Source of the DNA: UBA4421 sp002704225
GTDB lineage: Bacteria; Pseudomonadota; Gammaproteobacteria; Pseudomonadales; Azotimanducaceae
Assembly (NCBI GenBank): GCA_902556425.1
Contig: CACDWG010000003.1
Location: forward strand, 95,780 to 159,779
DNA: 64,000 nt
Direction: 5' to 3'
Part shown: positions 58,701 to 64,000 of the stretch, in pieces
Layout of the letters: every line of letters starts with the position of its first letter
Position numbering within the stretch: position 1 is the stretch's first letter
Position numbers and translations under genes: made by a program
Notes under the pieces: generated by a model
Seen by the model: the letters and a program-made list of their open reading frames with translations, nothing else
What the model was told of the DNA's origin: nothing
Databases searched by the model: none

Positions 58701-59597
58701 CGGCGACGCGATTCTTCCGCATGCGCCGATGAGGAATTTGCCGGTCTGCAACCTTCCCGAGAAGATAATCCCGGTCTCAGCGCACGTCTGACGTTTGACC
58801 CGTCTGAGGTGCCGGCGATTCTGAGTCAGGTCCAGCCGACCATCGCGATTTTGCGCGAGCAGGGTGTTAACGGCCAGATCGAGATGGCAGCGGCGTTTAG
58901 CGCTGCCGGTTTTGACTGCGTTGACGTGCATATGTCGGACTTGGTGTCCGGAGACCGGCAACTTGCGGATTTTCAGGCCTTTGTGGCCTGTGGCGGCTTT
59001 TCCTATGGCGATGTGCTTGGCGCAGGCGGCGGCTGGGCGAAAAGCGTGCTGCTCGACGCGCGCTTGCGAGAGCAATTTGCCGCATTTTTTGCCGCGGACA
59101 CGTTATCACTTGGCATTTGCAACGGTTGTCAGATGCTTTCGCAGTTGCGCTCGCTGATTCCCCAGGCCGAACACTGGCCGAGCTTTGTTCGTAATCGCAG
59201 CGAACAGTTTGAAGGCCGTACGGTTATGGTGCGAGTGGAAGCCAATAGCAGCCCGTGGCTCGCGGACATGGCTGGCAGCGTCATACCGGTTGCCGTTGCT
59301 CACGGAGAAGGGCGCCCCGAATTTCGCGACGGCGATCTCGCCATGGTGGAACAGCGGCAGCAGGCGGCCTTGCGCTACGTTGATGCGCAGTATCAGGTGG
59401 CCAGTCGTTACCCAGATAACCCCAATGGTGCGCCAGATGGCCTAGCCGGACTGACCGCTGCCGATGGTCGGGTATTGGCGCTGATGCCTCACCCCGAACG
59501 TGTCTTTCGCGGCATTCAAAACGTCTGGCGTGATCCAAGCTGGGGAGAAGACGGCCCGTGGCTGCGCCTGTTCCGCAATGCGCGTCGACTGTTCTAA
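55737..59597 (+). CDS. purL: Phosphoribosylformylglycinamidine synthase (large single-chain form)
   Basis: PurL makes FGAM from FGAR, ATP and glutamine in purine synthesis. The protein has 1286 residues (E. coli 1295). It starts with TTG, the only start before the conserved [14 protein letters not shown]. The synthetase core contains [34 protein letters not shown] and [15 protein letters not shown]. The glutaminase domain at the C-terminus has [12 protein letters not shown] (Cys nucleophile, about 1126) and [10 protein letters not shown]. It stands apart from other pur genes except purT, about 1.3 kb downstream. Confidence 0.97.
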   Translation: [1286 protein letters not shown]

Positions 59598-59625
59598 GGT
59601 CGCGCAGAGAGGTGAGACAAGGGGT

Positions 59626-60165
59626 TTAGCGGCGACGAAATTCCAGATTTTCATAGTGCACGGGGAAGGCTCGGCTGGCGCGATCTTTGAAGTAGTGCGT
59701 TAATGTCTTGTTGATCACGGGGAAAGCCAGTTCGTCCCAGGGAATATCCTGCTCCGAAAACAGCTCAACCTCGAGGGATTCGGAACCGCTACTGAAGGTC
59801 GGTCCAACCAGATCTGCTTTGAAAAACATATAGATCTGGGAGATATGGGGCAGGCTAAACACCGTATAGAGCTGGGGATTTTCCACCGTGGCGTTGGCTT
59901 CTTCCATGGTCTCTCTGGCGCCACCGGTTTCCGCGGTTTCACCGTTTTCTAGAAAACCGGCAGGCAATGTCCAATACCCTCGGCGCGGTTCAATAGCACG
60001 CTTGCACAGCAATACCTGATCGCCCCAAATGGGCAAGGTACCCGCAATAACCTTGGGGTTTTGATAATGGATAGTGCCGCAGCTGCTGCACACTGCGCGT
60101 TCGCGCGTGTCATCCTCCGGCACCTTGTAAACTACGGATTCGCCGCAGGCACTGCAAAAATTCAT
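59626..60165 (-). CDS. Nudix hydrolase with N-terminal zinc ribbon
   Basis: The ATG at 60165 (MNFCSACGESVVYKVP) gives 179 residues; the longer frame upstream overlaps the next gene's leader and lacks a site. Two CxxC knuckles (CSACG and CSSCG) form a zinc ribbon at about 4-32. The Nudix box reads GFLENGETAETGGARETMEE (about 78-97). Relatives with this layout act on NADH, FAD or ADP-ribose-type substrates. It converges with purL. Confidence 0.88.
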   Translation of the reverse strand: MNFCSACGESVVYKVPEDDTRERAVCSSCGTIHYQNPKVIAGTLPIWGDQVLLCKRAIEPRRGYWTLPAGFLENGETAETGGARETMEEANATVENPQLYTVFSLPHISQIYMFFKADLVGPTFSSGSESLEVELFSEQDIPWDELAFPVINKTLTHYFKDRASRAFPVHYENLEFRRR

Positions 60166-60312
60166 AGGCACAGTATACCCGTATGTGACGACTTCTGGGG
60201 ATGCGTTGGCCCCTGTGCAGTGGTTGTCTTGTCCTGGCTTGATTATCATGTCGGTCAGAGGCAGCCACCTTGTCAGGTGCATGCGGTGATCACTCGATGT
60301 CTAGGGGACAAC

Positions 60313-60849
60313 ATGTTGTATGAATTGGATGGTATAGGGGTTCGGGCCGAAGGCGACTACTGGGTAGCCGATACGGCGACGGTGATGGGTAATGTGCTAC
60401 TGAAGCAGGATGCCAGCGTTTGGTTCAATGCCGTGGTGCGCGGCGATAACGACCAAATCACCATCGGCGAGGGCTCCAATGTGCAGGACGGATCGGTGCT
60501 CCACACAGACCCCGGTTATCCGCTGGTGATCGGGCCGCACGTCACCATTGGCCATAAGGTCATGCTGCACGGCTGCGATATTGGCGAGGGGTCGTTGATC
60601 GGCATCAATGCCGTTGTGCTGAACGGCGCAAAGATCGGTAAAAATTGCATCATCGGCGCAAACGCGCTGATCACCGAAGGGAAGGAAATTCCCGATAACT
60701 CGATGGTCATGGGCTCTCCGGGGAAGGTGGTTAAAACCCTGACCGATGAACAAGCTCAAGGCATACGTGTGGGTGCCGCGCACTACGTGCAAAATGCCAA
60801 GCGCTTTCGGGACGGTGCGATTGTGCAGTCTGCGGCACTGCCGGTTTAG
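60313..60849 (+). CDS. Gamma-carbonic-anhydrase-like (YrdA/PaaY type) hexapeptide protein
   Basis: The ATG at 60313 after AGGGGAC gives 178 residues. The left-handed beta-helix repeat pattern is clear (NVLLKQDASVWFNAVVRGDN, then VTIGHKVMLHGCDIGEG). Three histidines placed as in gamma carbonic anhydrases (VLHTD, IGHKV, LHGC) would bind Zn or Fe. Members act as carbonic anhydrases, thioesterases, or have unknown roles. It is divergent from the Nudix gene and 39 bases before purT. Confidence 0.9.
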   Translation: MLYELDGIGVRAEGDYWVADTATVMGNVLLKQDASVWFNAVVRGDNDQITIGEGSNVQDGSVLHTDPGYPLVIGPHVTIGHKVMLHGCDIGEGSLIGINAVVLNGAKIGKNCIIGANALITEGKEIPDNSMVMGSPGKVVKTLTDEQAQGIRVGAAHYVQNAKRFRDGAIVQSAALPV

Positions 60850-60888
60850 GACAGAGCCCGATCACCGTAGTTAACTGGGGAGAGACGA

Positions 60889-62088
60889 ATGAGCGATGAC
60901 GCATCGACAATATTAGGTACCGCGCTCACCGCAGGGGCGACAAAGGTCATGATGTTGGGCAGTGGTGAGTTGGGCAAAGAAGTGGTGATCGAACTTCAGC
61001 GTTTGGGTGTTGAGGTGATTGCAGTCGACCGCTATGCCAATGCGCCAGCCATGCAGGTAGCGCATCGCAGCTATGTGATCGACATGCTCGATGGCAGTGC
61101 CCTAAAGCAGGTTATTGAGCAGGAAGGCCCTGATCTGGTGGTGCCCGAGATTGAGGCCATCGCCACCCCCACGCTGGTGGAAATGGAGCGCCATGGGCTG
61201 CATGTCATTCCGACTGCTGGCGCGGCGCGTCTGACCATGGATCGAGAGGGTATTCGGCGACTGGCTGCTGAGGAACTGGGTGTTCGAACCTCTGCTTACC
61301 GATTCGCCGATAACGAAGCCGACTACAGAGAGGCGATTGAGGCCATTGGTATGCCTTGTATCGTGAAGCCCGTGATGTCGAGTTCGGGCAAGGGCCAATC
61401 GACGGTTCGTACCGCAGAGGATATCGACGCCTCGTGGCAGTACGCGGTTGACGGCGCACGTGGTGCCAGCGGTTCGGTGATTGTCGAGGGTTTTGTGGAT
61501 TTCGATTACGAAATCACCCTGTTGACGGTGCAACATCGCGACGGCACGACCTTTTGCGCTCCGATCGGCCATCGTCAAGAAGGCGGGGACTATCAAGAGT
61601 CTTGGCAGCCCCAAGCGATGTCCGCCGACGCCTTGGCACAAAGCCAAGCGATCGCTGCCAAGGTGACAGCCGCGCTGGGTGGCTGGGGGCTGTTTGGTGT
61701 GGAGTTTTTCATCAAGGGCGATGACGTGTATTTTTCCGAAGTGAGCCCTCGGCCTCACGATACGGGTATGGTCACCATGATCAGTCAAGACCTGAGCGAA
61801 TTCGCGCTGCATGCCCGAGCCATTCTGGGTTTGCCTATTCCTAATCTGCGTCAGCTGGGGCCTGCCGCCTCAGCGGTGATTCTGGCCAAGGGCCATTCCA
61901 CGTCGATGTCGTTTACAGGTTTGGACAAGGCACTCATGGCGCCAGACACGCAAGTGCGATTGTTTGGGAAGCCCGAGGTTGCCGGCGAGCGGCGGGTAGG
62001 AGTGGCGCTGGCCTTGGCGGAAAGCGTAGAGGAGGCTCGATCAAAGGCTTTGGCCGCCGCCAGCGCGATTGATGTAGTGCTGGGCTAG
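60889..62088 (+). CDS. purT: Formate-dependent phosphoribosylglycinamide formyltransferase
   Basis: PurT makes FGAR from GAR using formate and ATP, the step before PurL. The protein has 399 residues (E. coli 392) and GGAGAGACG upstream. ATP-grasp features are MMLGSGELGKEVVIELQRLG (about 22-41), IVKPVMSSSGKGQS (the phosphate-binding loop, about 158-171) and FFIKGDDVYFSEVSPRPHDTG (about 271-291), whose Glu residues bind magnesium. A good promoter follows its stop for the leu leader. Confidence 0.96.
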   Translation: MSDDASTILGTALTAGATKVMMLGSGELGKEVVIELQRLGVEVIAVDRYANAPAMQVAHRSYVIDMLDGSALKQVIEQEGPDLVVPEIEAIATPTLVEMERHGLHVIPTAGAARLTMDREGIRRLAAEELGVRTSAYRFADNEADYREAIEAIGMPCIVKPVMSSSGKGQSTVRTAEDIDASWQYAVDGARGASGSVIVEGFVDFDYEITLLTVQHRDGTTFCAPIGHRQEGGDYQESWQPQAMSADALAQSQAIAAKVTAALGGWGLFGVEFFIKGDDVYFSEVSPRPHDTGMVTMISQDLSEFALHARAILGLPIPNLRQLGPAASAVILAKGHSTSMSFTGLDKALMAPDTQVRLFGKPEVAGERRVGVALALAESVEEARSKALAAASAIDVVLG

Positions 62089-62101
62089 CCATTTGTGGGG
62101 T

Positions 62102-62129
62102 TTGCAAATGGGCTGTCACGGATTATAGT
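62102..62129 (+). promoter_or_regulatory. Sigma-70 promoter before the leu leader
   Basis: TTGCAA, 16-base spacer, TATAGT. Transcription would begin near 62136, about 30 bases before the leader peptide start, leaving a leader of about 250 bases before leuA. Confidence 0.65.
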
Positions 62130-62165
62130 CGCGCCATGGGAAACGCAATTCACAGGAACGTTCAG

Positions 62166-62255
62166 ATGCTTACCGAGCTTGCTCGGGGACGAGCGCTGGG
62201 CGCGTTTTCTCTGGCGCTTCTAGCTCTGCTGCCGGGCTCCCGGCAAACACACTAA
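62166..62255 (+). CDS. Leu-rich leader peptide, probable attenuator of leuA
   Basis: A 29-codon frame with AGGA upstream reads MLTELARGRALG, then a stretch containing LALLALLP, and ends SRQTH. Eight codons are leucine, with five in a seven-codon run. Hairpins overlap and follow it: CCGAGC/GCTCGG inside, GCCGG/CCGGC near the end, GGGC/GCCC after it, and TCCCAC/GTGGGA near 62310. That is the layout of transcription attenuation, where ribosome stalling at Leu codons decides the hairpin, although I cannot identify a classical terminator with a T-run. Confidence 0.5.
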   Translation: MLTELARGRALGAFSLALLALLPGSRQTH

Positions 62256-62385
62256 TACCCTAGGGCCAAGCCCACCCAGATGATCAAGAAGTCCCACACA
62301 GAGTGGGATGTTCGTTACTATAGACCCTTTGCAACTGCGTAATGCGAAAGAGCTGGGTCTTACTGGCAAATACAGAGTGAAGTTT

Positions 62386-64000
62386 ATGAGCAGTCAACCA
62401 ATCAGCGGTCGCGCCACCGGCGCAATGCCTTTTGAAAAATATACAGCCTTTCAAGCCGTCGATCTGCCGGATCGTCAGTGGCCCAGCAAAATGCTAACCC
62501 AGTCACCTCGCTGGTGCAGTGTTGACCTGCGGGACGGTAATCAGGCGCTCATCGATCCCATGAGTGTTGATGAAAAGATGCGCCTGTGGGACTTGCTGCT
62601 CGAGATAGGCTTTGCCGAAATCGAAGTGGGTTTTCCTGCGGCGTCTCAGCCAGACTTTGACTTCATTCGGCGCATCATTGATGAAGATCGTATTCCGGAC
62701 GATGTGCACATTCAGATTCTGTGTCAGGCTCGTAAGGAGCTGATTGAGCGTTCTGTTGAAGCGTTAGAAGGCGCACCCAATGTGATCTTCCACCTCTACA
62801 ACTCCACGTCGGAATTGCAGCGTCGAGTGGTCTTTGGCATGTCGCGCCAAGGCATTATCGATCTGGCCGTTGAAGGGACCGCCTTGGTGCGCGAAGGACT
62901 GAAAGATTTCAAATCCAATGTGACCTTCGAATATTCCCCCGAGAGCTTTACCGGCACGGAATTGGATTTTGCTTCGGAGATTTGCACAGCGGTTGCCGAC
63001 ACATGGGGCGCTACGCCTGAAGCGCCCATCATCATTAATCTGCCGAGTACGGTAGAGATGTCGACGCCAAACATATATGCGGACCAAATCGAATGGTTTT
63101 GCCGTAACTTCCCGCGCCGCGATAGCGCTGTGATCAGTCTGCACACCCATAACGATCGTGGCACCGGTGTGGCGGCTACTGAGCTTGGTTTGATGGCCGG
63201 AGCGCAGCGCGTTGAAGGTACCTTGTTCGGTAACGGAGAACGTACTGGCAATTGCGACATCATCACCATGGCCATGAATATGTTCAGTCAGGGCGTAGAC
63301 CCTACCTTGGATTTTCAGCAGATGCCGAAGATTCGTGAGGTCGCTGAGTCAGTCAATAAGTTGGCGGTGCCTGAGCGTCATCCTTACGCTGGCGAACTCG
63401 TGTTTACGGCATTCTCCGGATCACACCAAGATGCTATTAAAAAGGGTATGTCCCAAGTAGATCGAAGCAGTTGGGAAGTTCCCTACCTACCGATTGATCC
63501 GGCAGACGTCGGCAGCTCTTACAAAGAAACCATCCGTGTGAACAGTCAATCTGGCAAGGGTGGGGTAGGCTTTATGCTCGAGGAGCACTACGGTTTGGCT
63601 CTGCCCAGAGATTTGTTGGTGGAGTTCAGTGGTCAGGTGCAAAAGCTCACGGAAACGCTCGACCGGGAAGTGAAGATCGACGAGATATATCAGTGTTTAT
63701 TGGACACCTATGTTGTCGACCCTGAACCCTATCGATTGGTGGATTACGACCTGCTGCCAGGGCGTGAGCAAGATCAGCGTTGTGTGGCGCGTGTTGCCGT
63801 ATCTGAAAACGTGCTAACAATCGACGGCGAAGGCTCCGGGCCCATCGAGGCCTTTGTCACCGCCCTGGGCGAGACGCTCAACGAACCGGTAACGATTCTG
63901 AGTTATCAAGAAGTTGGTATTGGTACCGGTAGCGACGCGCAAGCGGTATGCATTGTGGCTATTGAAGACAAAGAAGAAGGTCAGCGCTGCTACGGTCTCG
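62386..64000 (+). CDS. leuA: 2-isopropylmalate synthase, 3' end beyond the window
   Basis: LeuA joins acetyl-CoA and 2-oxoisovalerate, the first step of leucine synthesis. The ATG at 62386 leads to MSSQPISGRATGAMPFEKY; the frame is open to the window end, giving 538 residues, so the protein is nearly complete. It is the longer LeuA type (about 560 residues, as in Pseudomonas). RWCSVDLRDGNQALIDPM (about 45-62) holds the catalytic Arg and metal Asp, SLHTHNDRGTGVA (about 251-263) the metal His pair, and LFGNGERTGNCD (about 284-295) follows. The C-terminal regulatory domain starts near 430. A Leu-rich leader stands upstream. Confidence 0.94.
   Translation, partial: MSSQPISGRATGAMPFEKYTAFQAVDLPDRQWPSKMLTQSPRWCSVDLRDGNQALIDPMSVDEKMRLWDLLLEIGFAEIEVGFPAASQPDFDFIRRIIDEDRIPDDVHIQILCQARKELIERSVEALEGAPNVIFHLYNSTSELQRRVVFGMSRQGIIDLAVEGTALVREGLKDFKSNVTFEYSPESFTGTELDFASEICTAVADTWGATPEAPIIINLPSTVEMSTPNIYADQIEWFCRNFPRRDSAVISLHTHNDRGTGVAATELGLMAGAQRVEGTLFGNGERTGNCDIITMAMNMFSQGVDPTLDFQQMPKIREVAESVNKLAVPERHPYAGELVFTAFSGSHQDAIKKGMSQVDRSSWEVPYLPIDPADVGSSYKETIRVNSQSGKGGVGFMLEEHYGLALPRDLLVEFSGQVQKLTETLDREVKIDEIYQCLLDTYVVDPEPYRLVDYDLLPGREQDQRCVARVAVSENVLTIDGEGSGPIEAFVTALGETLNEPVTILSYQEVGIGTGSDAQAVCIVAIEDKEEGQRCYGL

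Overview
This window is about 64 kb of chromosome from a gammaproteobacterium. The run queA-tgt-yajC-secD-secF-suhB-trmJ, followed by ndk-rlmN-rodZ-hisS-yfgM-bamB-der, is the gene order seen in Pseudomonas-like and marine Gammaproteobacteria. By eye the GC content is a little above 50%, and GTG and TTG starts are common. The many short secreted proteins whose mature ends begin ADDH, ADHHE or AGHHE fit a marine lineage of the OM60/SAR92 sort, but that is inference.

Layout. (1) 1-4160: the tail of an unidentified gene, then an amidohydrolase, a crotonase, a cupin and a small secreted protein. (2) 4281-12089: a 7.8-kb integrative island in the 3' end of a tRNA-Leu(CAA) gene. A tyrosine recombinase lies next to the tRNA, and a 15-bp core (the last 14 nt of the tRNA plus one base) is repeated at both ends. 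Inside are several short secreted proteins, some NTF2/SnoaL-like, a family-A-DNA-polymerase-like gene broken by an in-frame TAA, a small SEC-C zinc protein, and, unexpectedly, an inverted, joined attP-like copy of the two element ends. (3) 12.2-34.9 kb: core genes for queuosine synthesis, Sec translocation, tRNA and rRNA modification, histidyl-tRNA synthetase, the BAM outer-membrane assembly machine, ribosome assembly and GMP synthesis. The usual isc/hsc/fdx, pilF and ispG genes are absent from their expected places. (4) 35-43.6 kb: accessory catabolic genes: a secreted HSL-type hydrolase with a divergent TetR regulator and palindromic operator, an FAD oxidoreductase, and a two-domain class III CoA-transferase.

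(5) 43.6-52.6 kb: a zinc-starvation locus. Four palindromes of the form GTTAC-N3-GTAAC (one with a single arm mismatch) stand before a DUF3299 protein and a divergent LolCD/MacB-like ABC transporter, before zur-merC, between an iron-type alcohol dehydrogenase and a COG0523 metallochaperone GTPase, and before a small cysteine protein plus TonB receptor operon. The ABC permease, the TonB receptor and, more modestly, the GTPase carry metal-binding His-rich stretches; in the permease and receptor these are encoded by in-frame DNA tandem repeats. The parts make a coherent proposal: outer-membrane capture (TonB receptor), an envelope ABC system with a His-rich periplasmic loop, cytoplasmic allocation (GTPase) and zinc sparing (iron-dependent dehydrogenase), all under Zur. 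I consider this and the island's embedded attP the most interesting content.

(6) 53-64 kb: a cytochrome c lipoprotein, a GFA-family protein, a crotonase, an unusual fusion of an antibiotic-biosynthesis-monooxygenase-like domain to the tRNA deaminase TadA, purL, a Nudix hydrolase, a gamma-carbonic-anhydrase-like protein, purT, and leuA, which runs off the window. leuA is preceded by a good sigma-70 promoter and a Leu-rich leader peptide that suggests attenuation.
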